From the NCBI GenBank assembly GCA_000320545.1, contig ADNK01001521.1, forward strand, positions 1 through 53,320: a DNA stretch of 53,320 nucleotides, read 5' to 3'. Shown here piece by piece: positions 34,911 through 44,189 of this stretch; position 1 is the first letter of the stretch, and each line of letters begins with the position of its first letter. Below the pieces are notes generated by a model. It ran no database searches and had not been told where the DNA came from. It worked only from the letters and a program-made list of their open reading frames with translations. The stretch comes from Bigelowiella natans CCMP2755 (taxonomy: Eukaryota > Cercozoa > Chlorarachniophyceae). The position numbers were made by a program, and so were the translations under genes.

Positions 34911-36684
34911 TCATTTAGTTTTTATCGCCCCGAGATAGTCATACCTGTGGATGTCACCACTGCCAGCCTTTGATCGTTTTTTGGCTACTTTCATCGAGAG
35001 ATTGCTGTAGATGCATCTACATGTACTTGTTGAAAACGACTGCAGCAGCAGCAGCAGCAGGGAAACCATTTTGCCCAGAATCTATTGTGCACATGTATGC
35101 AAGAGCAATTATCGTTTATTCCGTCTTGAGATTGTGGCAATATGTAGAAACAACTCATATGTACGTACCCGGGTATCAAGCTAAAGACAATTATGAATTG
35201 CTGGGCAAAGAGTGATGCGTACAACACGAGATCGTCCAAAAGGCGATATCTGATGGAATCATAGTACAGATGGTTGCCGGTCGATGCATGTACTACATTG
35301 AGTTCATTGTATTGTAGTGATGTGCAAACACAAAAAGTAAAATGGCTTCACCTTCTGCGATAGTACTTGTCCGCAATGAAATCACTGTAAGATCCTTCCA
35401 ACTGGATTCCTTGAACTCCAAATACCATCACGATCGTAGATATGATTATCGAACCAATTCTAAAATTACGAAGATTTTTGATGGAGACTTGAGGATGATT
35501 ATGTGGCACTATACATTGTGATGTAGAGTAGTCTCTTCAAATGTCTGCTCGTCTTTGCCAGTACATTCTTTCGCGAAGAATGCCTCTCGGAAATAATATC
35601 ATTTTTGAATCGCAGGGAAAGGTCTCGCTTATGGTGAGAACTCTTGCGATATGGAGATTGCATACCACTAACAGCGTACTCATCCTGCGGAGTAAGACCT
35701 TGGATTGAAGGGGAAGGAAACAATCTAGCTCTTCGTGAGCTATTGTCTGATAAATATAACCTCTTTAAACCAACTAGCAAGGAGAAAAGAAAATATGGAA
35801 ACATTTCACCATCTTTACAATCCTGCTTCTGGGCATGTAATGCAACTTTTGAAGGCTTCTCCATGGTTGAATTTGTGATTGCAATGACAGATTCATTTGT
35901 TATTTTATATAACCTAAGAGTAGCTATGTTATTGATACAAGAAAAGTATCACTGATTTCCTTACTTGTAGATGCTGTAGGCAACTATGAGTGAAGCAACT
36001 TGCAGCAATACTCCAGATATAAAGAGTCTTAATGCATTCCAACGTACTTCATTTCTGACTAAAATAACTACCTACAGAATAAAAGTTTAATGGAAGTCTT
36101 TGCCTTTCTGTGTAGATTACCATGGAGCCTATGATTCCAGCCAAAGACACGTATACTGTGACTTTAATAGCTGTCAAAAGCTTAGTTGGCTGAAAATTTA
36201 TTGTCAACAAAACTCTTACGAGAACGGATATATGATAATCGGTTATGGTACAAAGACCTTAAGCAGAGTAAGAGCGAGAATTTTACGTAATGCTCCATTT
36301 TGATTTTGTCGAATATCGATTAAATGAAGAGCAATCAATAGTGAATCAACCACGTAGTATCCCTACAATATGATGAATTTTAAAATGCTTGTAGTTCATA
36401 TTTTGTGGTCGAAGTATTTATTCACTTTTCGAATTTACCGATACAAGCTGGAGACAGACGGAAGAAATAATCAATATCAAATATATTTGCCAAGGCATCT
36501 CAAACGAAAGCCATGCAAATAGAACAGCTAAAATGGCACTTGATCTGAAAGATTGTAAGTGTACATAGAAAGAGTTTGAGCAATTTTTATTCTCGCTCTG
36601 TCTACATACACATATGTACATGCGTGCCCATTTCATTATTTCATTCTCCTCTATCTCCTTCATTTTTCTAAAATTAAACATCAT
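34911..36684 (-). CDS. Multi-pass membrane protein of unknown function
   Basis: Not recognised. Eight exons in phase: 36684-36439, 36189-36121, 36071-35965, 35913-35515, 35459-35352, 35249-35169, 35081-35027, 34967-34911; about 373 residues. Hydrophobic segments, probably membrane-spanning: AILAVLFAWLSF plus IYLILIISSVCLQLV, KVTVYVSLAGIIGSM, LFISGVLLQVASLIVAY, IGSIIISTIVMVFGVQGI, and LFAQQFIIVFSLIP. A basic, Ser-rich loop of more than 100 residues lies between segments three and four. Near the C-terminus are six consecutive Cys encoded by a TGC repeat, a possible palmitoylation cluster. The number of helices recalls tetraspanin-like or GPCR-like folds, but no signature supports either. The start is uncertain; an alternative intron could remove part of exon 1. 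The locus is AT-richer than its neighbours. Confidence 0.7.
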
Positions 36685-37551
36685 GTTGTGATCGTCTCTG
36701 GGACAAAATTCTCAGCTGTACACGATGGAAAGCCAATGCATTGTCCTTTTCCGATTGGCATGCGTTGATGCAGGTGTTTTCACTAGAAGGATGCTGAGCA
36801 CTAGCTGGGCTATTGCTATTATCACCTGTTCAAGGTGCACAACATCAAAGCTGTCAACAACTGAGACGCAACGATGCACGCATTTGTTCGTGTGATCAGA
36901 GAAATTAAATCATGTTTGGTACATTTTTGTCATGTAGCTACTTCAGTCAAACATTCCACGGCTACAACTGATTCGTCACTGTGCAACCTTCATGGCGTTG
37001 CTCACCGCCCAAACCTCTTGAGCGGATGCCATGATGATGGTGAGATACCCACTCGCTGAGCTAGTGAGATACCCACTCGCTGAGCTGTTGTTTTTGGTGC
37101 TAGATTGCGCGCTGCATGGAGCGAACGAGCCAGAAAGCGCTTTTGAAATTCGCGACTAGGATGATTACATGTCGCAACAAAAAGTGCCTACCACACTGTT
37201 GTGCTGCGTTTCCGGGAGCGAAAGAGCAGCTCCCCAATGCGGATTTCGATGGTTGCGACATCGACCAAAGGACAACATGGGAGGCCATTGCGTGGTCGTT
37301 TTTAGAAACCCTCGTTCAAAGAAAATGAACGTCATTGGCTAGAGCACAATCTCACGTTTGAGGGCACGCACAAGTCGCTTGTTTCGTTTCTTCAAATGGT
37401 CTCGCGTGAGCTCTGTCTCTGTCAGGTCATCCGTCCAAGTGCTGTGGTGGCTGACTGGCTGGTGGATGTGAAACAAGCCCTCGTTTTTCTGGCTTGCTTG
37501 CTGTTGAGAGAAAAGGTGAGTTGGCACTTTTGATGATCATGCCAGCTGCAC
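36685..37551. other. Intergenic spacer left of the retrotransposon
   Basis: No supported gene. Mixed palindrome-rich sequence with a short tandem repeat at 37041-37088. Confidence 0.45.
37041..37088. repeat. 24-bp tandem duplication
   Basis: Two copies of a 24-bp unit beginning TGAGATACCCACTCGCTGAG, period 24. Confidence 0.85.
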
Positions 37552-37555
37552 CGTG
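37552..37555. repeat. Target-site duplication, left (CGTG)
   Basis: CGTG directly precedes the left LTR and recurs directly after the right LTR at 43205-43208. Confidence 0.8.
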
Positions 37556-37881
37556 TGTTGCGCGTAAGGTGTTCACAGGCCGAGGCGCTACGTGCACAAG
37601 TAGGCAGGGGGGGGGAAAGGCACGTTTGCTTCCTTTTGAAGAGTTGTGTTTATTTTTATTAAAGATTATATTTTTATTAAATCGTGCACTGCGTAATCAT
37701 TCGCGAAGCTTTCGCGAATGCCGCCGCACGTGGGGCAGCACACTTCCGGTGTGCTGCCATGAGTCCCGCCGGAACCCACGTGCCTATGCTGTATTAATAT
37801 CTACGTTATCTATATTCTATATCCGCGACAACCCCTTTGTTGTCGCACGTGACTTGTGCCCGCGTAGTGGTACGCGCTACA
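37556..37881 (-). repeat. 3' LTR, 326 bp
   Basis: Ends are TGTTGCGCGTA and TACGCGCTACA, inverted repeats with one mismatch and the usual TG...CA termini. Contains an AT-rich core and a CGCGAAGCTTTCGCG palindrome. Identical by eye to 42879-43204. Confidence 0.95.
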
Positions 37882-37891
37882 CCTCCCCCAA
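37882..37891 (-). promoter_or_regulatory. Polypurine tract of the retrotransposon
   Basis: Minus strand TTGGGGGAGG directly abuts the 3' LTR, the usual place for plus-strand priming. Confidence 0.7.
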
Positions 37892-37932
37892 GTCACGTTG
37901 CTCCTTCCTTCCTTCCTTATTCCCTTAGACCT

Positions 37933-39396
37933 TCATCGCTTTCGGAACTTCACCAACCACCAGGTAATAGATTCCTCTCTAACCTTATCTCCTTTGTCGC
38001 TTACCCAGAACTCACCTTCGTCCTTAGGTTCGTGTCCATACCAGCCCTCTGCATCAAGGTCCCCCAGGACCTTATACCAGTGCTCAAAGGGTAAGTCGGG
38101 AACAGCTAGGTAGAGTAGCTGATATTTTCCGTCCTTTATTTTCATAGCTACCCTCTCCATATTTCGTAATCCAGGGTAGCCTAGATAGACAATCTTCATG
38201 CGCCAATCGTCGTTCACCCTGACCTTATTGTTTCCATATTCCACATCGAACTTAGGTCGGGGTCCTAAACAAGGCATTGCTCGCTCCCACACAGTAGGGT
38301 TTACTTTAACATCCTCTAGGAGCTTCTCACCGATATCATAATTCTTTAGGTGACTGATGTGGCGCAAGGTGACCCTGTTCCCATCATAGATGTAGTACTG
38401 CTTCCTCCCCTTCCTCTCGGTAACCTTTGCAACGCCACCCCAGAAGGGGTCTTGTTTATTTCTCGATCTCAGATTTACCTTGGCCCTAACATACTGTCCT
38501 TCCTTTAGAACTCGGCCATCGTACGGGACCTTCTCGTCTTCGCTCTCGGTATCGTCGTCGTTGTCGTCGCCTTCTTCCCTCTCCTTATCCTTGATACCTC
38601 CCCCAGACGTGAAGGTGTCGTTTACTAACCCTTGTATCTTGTCTGGTGTGGTGCTATTTATCCTGCTTAGGTTGGCCAAGGTGCGGTGGAGTCGCTCTAC
38701 CTTGGAGTTGGACTGGGCATAGTATACAGGTGAGGCATCAATATTAGGGTGTGGTAGCTGTAGAAGAGAGGTCTCATTATCCACATGTAACTTCTTTGGT
38801 ATCTTGTTTATGCTAACTTCATCAGGGATAGCCTGGAGCTCAGACTCCCAGGTACGGTAGCAGTTAGTAAGCCTCTGCTTATATAAGCCTTTGTTCTTCT
38901 TAGCAACGTTGACCTTGATAATCTTTTTAACCCAGCACTTTCCAGTGGCCACATCAACGAAGGTAAGGTAGTGATAGCCATCGTACTTATAAACATCAAT
39001 TTGCACGATATCTAAGAAGTTCCTTGCTTTGATTTTCTTAGATGCACGGCTCTTGCTGGACTCCTTGGTGGCGACGCCTGCCGCCTTCAAGCTGGAGCAC
39101 CTGCAGCCACGCAGGTATGTCCTTATCTCTTTTAGCTTGTAGGGCCAGTAGTAATGGTAGAGTAGAGCAGTGATATGGTTTTCTCCTACGTGTGCAGGTC
39201 CATGGGCGGTAAAGAGAAGGGCTCCCCTGGTCCGCCGTGGCACGTAGGTACGCCTAACATTATTAGTGTATACATATATCCTATCACTAAGTACCTCATG
39301 CTTGTGTTTGTATTTATCCAGGTGTTCTTGAAGGTGCTGGAGCTCCTCTGGCTCAGGCAGGAAGTCGCCGTCCTCGAAGGTAATCGCGTTAACCAT
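37933..39396 (-). CDS. Retrotransposon integrase region
   Basis: A 487-codon frame from the ATG at 39396; the coding frame is already open upstream, overlapping the end of the gag-pol frame. It encodes an N-terminal His/Cys zinc-binding region (HGPAHVGENH followed later by CRC), a catalytic core beginning DIVQIDVYKYDGYHYLTFVD, the HVDNE and SNSKVERLHRTL blocks with the second Asp and the Glu, and a C-terminal GPY/F-like module (VRAKVNLRSR...). Spacing between the last two catalytic residues is 27 instead of the usual 35, and the Cys pair is CxC rather than CxxC. A terminal extension of about 100 residues rich in Trp, Tyr and charged residues is unassigned; no clear chromodomain. Not in frame with RNase H. 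Confidence 0.9.
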   Translation of the reverse strand: MVNAITFEDGDFLPEPEELQHLQEHLDKYKHKHEVLSDRIYVYTNNVRRTYVPRRTRGALLFTAHGPAHVGENHITALLYHYYWPYKLKEIRTYLRGCRCSSLKAAGVATKESSKSRASKKIKARNFLDIVQIDVYKYDGYHYLTFVDVATGKCWVKKIIKVNVAKKNKGLYKQRLTNCYRTWESELQAIPDEVSINKIPKKLHVDNETSLLQLPHPNIDASPVYYAQSNSKVERLHRTLANLSRINSTTPDKIQGLVNDTFTSGGGIKDKEREEGDDNDDDTESEDEKVPYDGRVLKEGQYVRAKVNLRSRNKQDPFWGGVAKVTERKGRKQYYIYDGNRVTLRHISHLKNYDIGEKLLEDVKVNPTVWERAMPCLGPRPKFDVEYGNNKVRVNDDWRMKIVYLGYPGLRNMERVAMKIKDGKYQLLYLAVPDLPFEHWYKVLGDLDAEGWYGHEPKDEGEFWVSDKGDKVREESITWWLVKFRKR

Positions 39397-42300
39397 AGGG
39401 GTGACCTGGGTAGGGACTTTCTGTCCCTAAACTCTTCCGTGTCCGCCCTCATAGCTGCATACTCATCGTTAGGCGCTTCGAGCTTGCGGTCGATGCCTAG
39501 GAGGGGCTTGTGGTCAGTCATTAAGGTGAAGCTGGGCACCGACAGCAGGTAGTATCTTAGTTTCCTCTGCGCCTCAGTCATGGCTTTATACTCTCCTTTT
39601 GTAGGGCTGTACTTGGCCTCAGCTGCTGTGCAGGCCCTGCCCCACACCCGTATGATCTGCTGGTCTTGGGTAAGTACAGCAGCCATACCTAGCTTAGACC
39701 AGTCTGTCCATAGGGTAGCTGGTCTAGTAGTGTCTAGCTTAGCATTCAATAGGGTGTTGCTGCATAACTTTATTAGGTTATCGAAGTGGGCATCAAGGCC
39801 AGCCTTGGCCCACACCTTAGCGAAGCTGAGGCCTACAGAGTTCTCCTTCCGGTAAGCAGTAGTAAAAGCAGCTGCAGTCCTAGCGTAGGTAGGGGAGAAC
39901 CTACGTAGTATCCAAGCTGCAGTCTGCAAGAATGACTTTAACTCCTTTGCATTCTTAGGTTTAGGGGCTTGCTGTAGTGCTGCTACTTTCTCGGGGTTTG
40001 GGGTGATGCGGCCTTGCTCCAGGTAATATCCACACCACTTGATTCTTGTAGCTAGGAATGTACACTTCTGCAGTCTAATAGTAAAACCGAAGTGTGCAAA
40101 CCTAATAAATATATTTTCCAGGAGGAAGATCTGAGCGACGACTGTGTTGGTACATATTATGTCATCATCCACATACACAAACACAAACACCCACAACACA
40201 GACGCCATCCCATCATGTGTGTATGCCCTGTAGTTCTGACTACTGAACGCATCCCCTGATATGCTTAGGCCGTAAGGGAATACGACGAAGTGCCACTTCC
40301 TGTGCCTGCTGGAGAACGCGGTAATGGGGCGGGAGGTTTTGTGGATGGGTGTCTGCATGTATGATTCATTTTTATCTAGGGAAGAGTAGTATTTGTATCC
40401 TATGACGTGTTCAATAACGTCATCTATCCTTGGTGTAGGTGTCTGGATCCTCTTTATTACTCGGTTGTGGCGGATGAAGTTGTGCGCCAGGCGGAAGAAA
40501 GGGTAAGTAGGTTTCTTAGCTAGCACATGTCTCACGTTCCATGGTGAGTTGCTTGGCTCTATCTTCCCTTCCTTTGCCCATTCATTGATCTGCCACTCTA
40601 TCTTTTCCCAGTCCGCTTCCGGTCGCCTATGTTCTGGGTCATTGATGATGCACTCTTCGTATCCCTTCTTTAGCTCGATCTTTACTGGGGTAAGCTTGCT
40701 GGAGGGCTTCGTCGTCGGCTTGGTGATGTCAGAGTACTTCTCGTTTAATATTTTATTAATGTACTTTTTGCCTTTGTCGATATCCCAATCATCAGCTGGG
40801 GGGGTCTTGTCCAGTAGCTCCGTTATCTGTCGGATGGTCTTGCCGGGGTTCTTCTTCCGTAGCTCGGTAGGTGTAGGTAGCTTGTTGTCCGCTAGGTCCA
40901 TAAACTCTAACGCATTAACGCTTGACTCAGAGGTCCACTCGTCAAGCCGTATCATGTTCTGGCTGATGGTCCTGCCTGACTTCTTTGGCAACTTAGCAAA
41001 GTATATCTTGTGATTGTAGAATGATATGATCCCCCCTAATTTTTCTAGGGCATCCTGTCCGAGGAGTAGTTCCATGGATAAAGTCATGGCTACTCGGGTC
41101 TTGATTTGGGTCTCCGCGTCGCTGCCAGGTATCTGTAGCTTTAGCATTAGCTCACCGACGGTCTTCATGGAAGAGCTTCCGTCTGCTTGAGCATATTTAC
41201 GTTCTTTCTTAGTCACTTGATCCAATAGTCCTAACCTTCTTACTGTGCTTAGGCTTATGAAGGACTTCGGCATGCTGCCACTATCCCAAAGGGCAGGTAG
41301 TTTCTTGTAGTCTCCGTAGCTGTCTTTAACTTTAACCTTGGTCATAGCAACTTTGATAGTCCTGTTAGCGTCTTCGTCATTAATGTTGCATACTCCTAAG
41401 TTCTTTATGTCGTCTAGGGTCATGGGCTTGTCTTGGTCCTGCGTTGCTGGTACTGCTGTCTTCGTCGGCGCCTGCTTAAGGTGATCTAATATTCCGTTTA
41501 TCTGCTGCTGTATAGCATTGATACTGTTCTGCTTTTTGTTCTTATATTTATTGTTCTTCCCGTTGTTGCTGCCTTGCCATTTGCTGTTGTTATATCCTTG
41601 TCCTCTGCCTTTCTTTCTCTTTAACTTCTCGTAGTGTTCGTTGAGCTGCCTGATCGTCATCCTGGGTCGTCCTTCTTTCCTGTCTCTGCAGTCTTTAGCG
41701 GTGTGTTTCCCTTTACGTGAGCAGTATCCGCAACGTCGGTTACCTTCCCTGTCCTTGTACCAGTCTCGCTGCGGCTTAATAGCGTTAATGTTTCCTATGC
41801 CAGGTACCTTAGGGCTGGTAAACTTGCGGTCCTGCTCCTGCTCGCGTAGGGATATAGCCTGCACTGCTGCCTCCATCGTGGTGTAGCCTTTCTCCGTAAC
41901 GTAAGTGGATTCCTTTATCTTTAACTTGAACTCTTCAAACCTTGCCTGATCATCACCTGTGTTGTAATTAAAATCATGTAGTTCGTCGATCATATCCTGG
42001 AAGCGCGTGGCAAAGTCTCTAACAGGTTCTCTCTCATGCTGCATCATTGCTCTGTATTTTCTAATAGCCTGGGGTAGGGAGTTAGCATCCTGTTCATTTA
42101 CAAAAGCCTTCATTATCGCCTCAACGTCTCGTAGCCCACTAACTGTAGTGTGTATTTTCTCTAGCTGCCTGATCCGGGTCCTGCCTGTCTCGTAAAGGTC
42201 CATGGCTTGCTTTATTATAGCTAGCCATTTGAGCTTGTCGTTTTCGGTGGGGTTAGGGGTAAAGTCGCAGAGTATACTCCTAGCGTTCTTCCACCACCTC

Positions 42301-42839
42301 CTTGCCTCACCTCTTTTCCCGTTGTATTTCGTTATCATAACCGGTGCTGTTTTAACAGACATGAACTGGGTGTTCCGCTGTACCGGCTGCTGCTGCTTGA
42401 CGGTGCTCTGGGTCGTCCCCCGCGAGGCGCCCAGACCCCCGTCGTTCCTAAACAAAGCTGCCCACTCTGGAGGTAAGTCTGCTTCGTAATCCATGATGTC
42501 CTGCATGATAGCTGCCCAAACATCATGTGTCTGATACTTGTATTCTATCGATACTTTCAGTTTGGCGTAGTTGCTCGCCCTGGGTCGCAAGGCTCGTAAT
42601 GCCATTACGACCTTCTTGCTTTCGGCGGCCACGTCCTCGTCGTCCGCCTCGTAGAAGTTCTCCAGTGCCTCTGCTGCTGCATCTGCTTTCTTAATCCCGG
42701 GTGCTGGTCCCGGCGGTGCCTGTGGAGGTGTTCCTCCTCCTTCCTTAGCGTCCGTATCGCCCTTCCTTTCCTGTTTCTGCTCGTGCCCTTGCACGGCCTG
42801 CGAGCCAAAGTCCTGCTGTTCTTCTAGCTGCTGTGACAT
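39186..42839 (-). CDS. Retrotransposon Gag-protease-reverse transcriptase-RNase H polyprotein
   Basis: A 1217-codon frame starting 40 bases inside the 5' LTR boundary. N-terminal Gag is Gln/Gly/Pro-rich, then helical; a zinc knuckle CGYCSRKGKHTAKDC sits near residues 368-383 with spacing C-x2-C-x5-H-x4-C (the family norm has x4). The aspartic protease has WDSGS near 517 and LLLGQDALEKLG near 605. Reverse transcriptase: SSLDKNESYMQ with the first Asp, FPYGLSISGDAFS, and the YVDDD box near 887. RNase H: ATLWTDWSKLGMAAV near 1042 and LMTDHKPLLGI near 1130. Gag and Pol share one frame, with no stop or shift between them. The last roughly 75 residues are out-of-frame sequence beyond the break and are probably not native. 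Confidence 0.93.
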   Translation of the reverse strand: MSQQLEEQQDFGSQAVQGHEQKQERKGDTDAKEGGGTPPQAPPGPAPGIKKADAAAEALENFYEADDEDVAAESKKVVMALRALRPRASNYAKLKVSIEYKYQTHDVWAAIMQDIMDYEADLPPEWAALFRNDGGLGASRGTTQSTVKQQQPVQRNTQFMSVKTAPVMITKYNGKRGEARRWWKNARSILCDFTPNPTENDKLKWLAIIKQAMDLYETGRTRIRQLEKIHTTVSGLRDVEAIMKAFVNEQDANSLPQAIRKYRAMMQHEREPVRDFATRFQDMIDELHDFNYNTGDDQARFEEFKLKIKESTYVTEKGYTTMEAAVQAISLREQEQDRKFTSPKVPGIGNINAIKPQRDWYKDREGNRRCGYCSRKGKHTAKDCRDRKEGRPRMTIRQLNEHYEKLKRKKGRGQGYNNSKWQGSNNGKNNKYKNKKQNSINAIQQQINGILDHLKQAPTKTAVPATQDQDKPMTLDDIKNLGVCNINDEDANRTIKVAMTKVKVKDSYGDYKKLPALWDSGSMPKSFISLSTVRRLGLLDQVTKKERKYAQADGSSSMKTVGELMLKLQIPGSDAETQIKTRVAMTLSMELLLGQDALEKLGGIISFYNHKIYFAKLPKKSGRTISQNMIRLDEWTSESSVNALEFMDLADNKLPTPTELRKKNPGKTIRQITELLDKTPPADDWDIDKGKKYINKILNEKYSDITKPTTKPSSKLTPVKIELKKGYEECIINDPEHRRPEADWEKIEWQINEWAKEGKIEPSNSPWNVRHVLAKKPTYPFFRLAHNFIRHNRVIKRIQTPTPRIDDVIEHVIGYKYYSSLDKNESYMQTPIHKTSRPITAFSSRHRKWHFVVFPYGLSISGDAFSSQNYRAYTHDGMASVLWVFVFVYVDDDIICTNTVVAQIFLLENIFIRFAHFGFTIRLQKCTFLATRIKWCGYYLEQGRITPNPEKVAALQQAPKPKNAKELKSFLQTAAWILRRFSPTYARTAAAFTTAYRKENSVGLSFAKVWAKAGLDAHFDNLIKLCSNTLLNAKLDTTRPATLWTDWSKLGMAAVLTQDQQIIRVWGRACTAAEAKYSPTKGEYKAMTEAQRKLRYYLLSVPSFTLMTDHKPLLGIDRKLEAPNDEYAAMRADTEEFRDRKSLPRSPLWLTRLPSRTATSCLSQRSSSTFKNTWINTNTSMRYLVIGYMYTLIMLGVPTCHGGPGEPFSLPPMDLHT

Positions 42840-42855
42840 TGTTAGTCAAATCGTT

Positions 42856-42873
42856 TCCCGTGTGTGGAAGCCA
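42856..42873 (-). promoter_or_regulatory. Candidate primer-binding site
   Basis: Minus strand TGGCTTCCACACACGGGA begins five bases inside the 5' LTR. TGG would pair with the CCA end of a tRNA. The matching tRNA was not identified. Confidence 0.4.
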
Positions 42874-42878
42874 AAGGT

Positions 42879-43204
42879 TGTTGCGCGTAAGGTGTTCACA
42901 GGCCGAGGCGCTACGTGCACAAGTAGGCAGGGGGGGGGAAAGGCACGTTTGCTTCCTTTTGAAGAGTTGTGTTTATTTTTATTAAAGATTATATTTTTAT
43001 TAAATCGTGCACTGCGTAATCATTCGCGAAGCTTTCGCGAATGCCGCCGCACGTGGGGCAGCACACTTCCGGTGTGCTGCCATGAGTCCCGCCGGAACCC
43101 ACGTGCCTATGCTGTATTAATATCTACGTTATCTATATTCTATATCCGCGACAACCCCTTTGTTGTCGCACGTGACTTGTGCCCGCGTAGTGGTACGCGC
43201 TACA
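42879..43204 (-). repeat. 5' LTR, 326 bp
   Basis: Copy of the 3' LTR, with no difference seen including the nine-G run. As the upstream LTR on the minus strand it should carry the element's promoter. Confidence 0.95.
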
Positions 43205-43208
43205 CGTG
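43205..43208. repeat. Target-site duplication, right (CGTG)
   Basis: Matches 37552-37555. Four bases is within the 4-6 range typical for LTR retrotransposons. Confidence 0.8.
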
Positions 43209-44189
43209 CCTGTTGGGATGGTTTCGCTCACCCATGATGGGATGTTGTCAATCCCATCGCACTGTCCCACGCAGCTGATGAGGGACAAAATTGCAAGCGT
43301 TGATGGTTGCTCTTGTCAGCCACAAAGGCTTGCGATCATCTGTGTCAGTTGTCGCAGCTGAGCTGTGATGATTTGCAAAAAGTGCAGCAGCGATGCGACC
43401 GTGAAAATCATTGTCATTGAAGGAACCAGGCAAACAAGTGATGCAATTTCCAGGCTTCAGCGCTGGCGCCGTGCAACAAGACACCTGTCTAACTGTGCCA
43501 GTGTGCACAGCTAGACAGCCACGTCGCAGGATGACCACAACACAGCCTAGCTGCAACCATTGAAAAAATGCATTCGCTTCATTCGTTTCACAAATTCAGC
43601 CACGCTACGCTAAGCATGCAGAGACTAAGTGCATGTAGTTCCTACACATGCGTGTCTCTTAGCATGTGAGAGACTAAGTGTGTGGAGTTCCTATGCATGC
43701 GTGTCTCTTAGCACGCATCATTGCTCTGGCGATGCGTGCCGCACCACGTGCCATGTGTGTGCCGCGCGCACAAGCTAGCCAGTGCATGCTGGCATGCTAG
43801 CATGGCTGCAGCTACTACGCTAGTGCGCTCTAGCGCTTTGTCACGCATGCTGCTTTGATGACATTTTGCAAACGTGACAATTGTTCCCCAAAAAAAAGGT
43901 GCCAGGGAGACAATTTTCCACCATGCTAGCATGATCCATCGCAAGTTTTGGATGTTAGCGGTAAGCATCATCACTGAAACCATCCATATCACAGTTGAAC
44001 TACGAACGCATTGATTTTAAAATGGCTCCTTTATTTGACTTGTCTTTACTTTCAGTTTCTGCCTTCTCTTCTTGCTCCTTCCGCATTTGTGAGCTTATCA
44101 TCATACAAAAAATCAATTAATACCCCGAACAAGGAGGGGATTATTCTTGTGCAGGCGCGTCGACTGCCAAGCGTGCACGTCGTCAACTT
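43209..44189. other. Palindrome-rich island right of the retrotransposon
   Basis: No supported gene. Contains GCATGCTAGCATGGC near 43791, CCATGCTAGCATGATCC near 43921 and a 49-bp tandem duplication. Confidence 0.5.
43621..43718. repeat. 49-bp tandem duplication
   Basis: Two units, 43621-43669 and 43670-43718, both GAGACTAAGTG...GTGTCTCTTAGCA with a handful of differences. Each unit has partly complementary ends (AGACTAAG against CTTAG-type words). Confidence 0.8.

Larger units (their letters stand above)
37556..43204 (-). mobile_element. Ty3/Gypsy-type LTR retrotransposon, full length, 5649 bp
   Basis: Complete LTR element read on the minus strand: 5' LTR 42879-43204, primer-binding region, gag-protease-RT-RNase H frame 42839-39186, integrase frame 39396-37933, polypurine tract, 3' LTR 37556-37881. 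Domain order RT-RNase H-integrase places it with Ty3/Gypsy (Metaviridae-like) rather than Ty1/Copia. The LTRs appear identical by eye and are flanked by CGTG, so insertion is recent. One frame break lies between RNase H and integrase, around 39412-39421. Confidence 0.95.

Noticed and set aside
35644-35955. Plus-strand 103-codon frame
   Set aside because: Antisense shadow of membrane-protein exon 35913-35515.
37494-37928. Plus-strand open frame repeated at 42862-43278
   Set aside because: The identical frame occurs in both LTRs, on the antisense strand of the element. It is LTR sequence, not a gene family.
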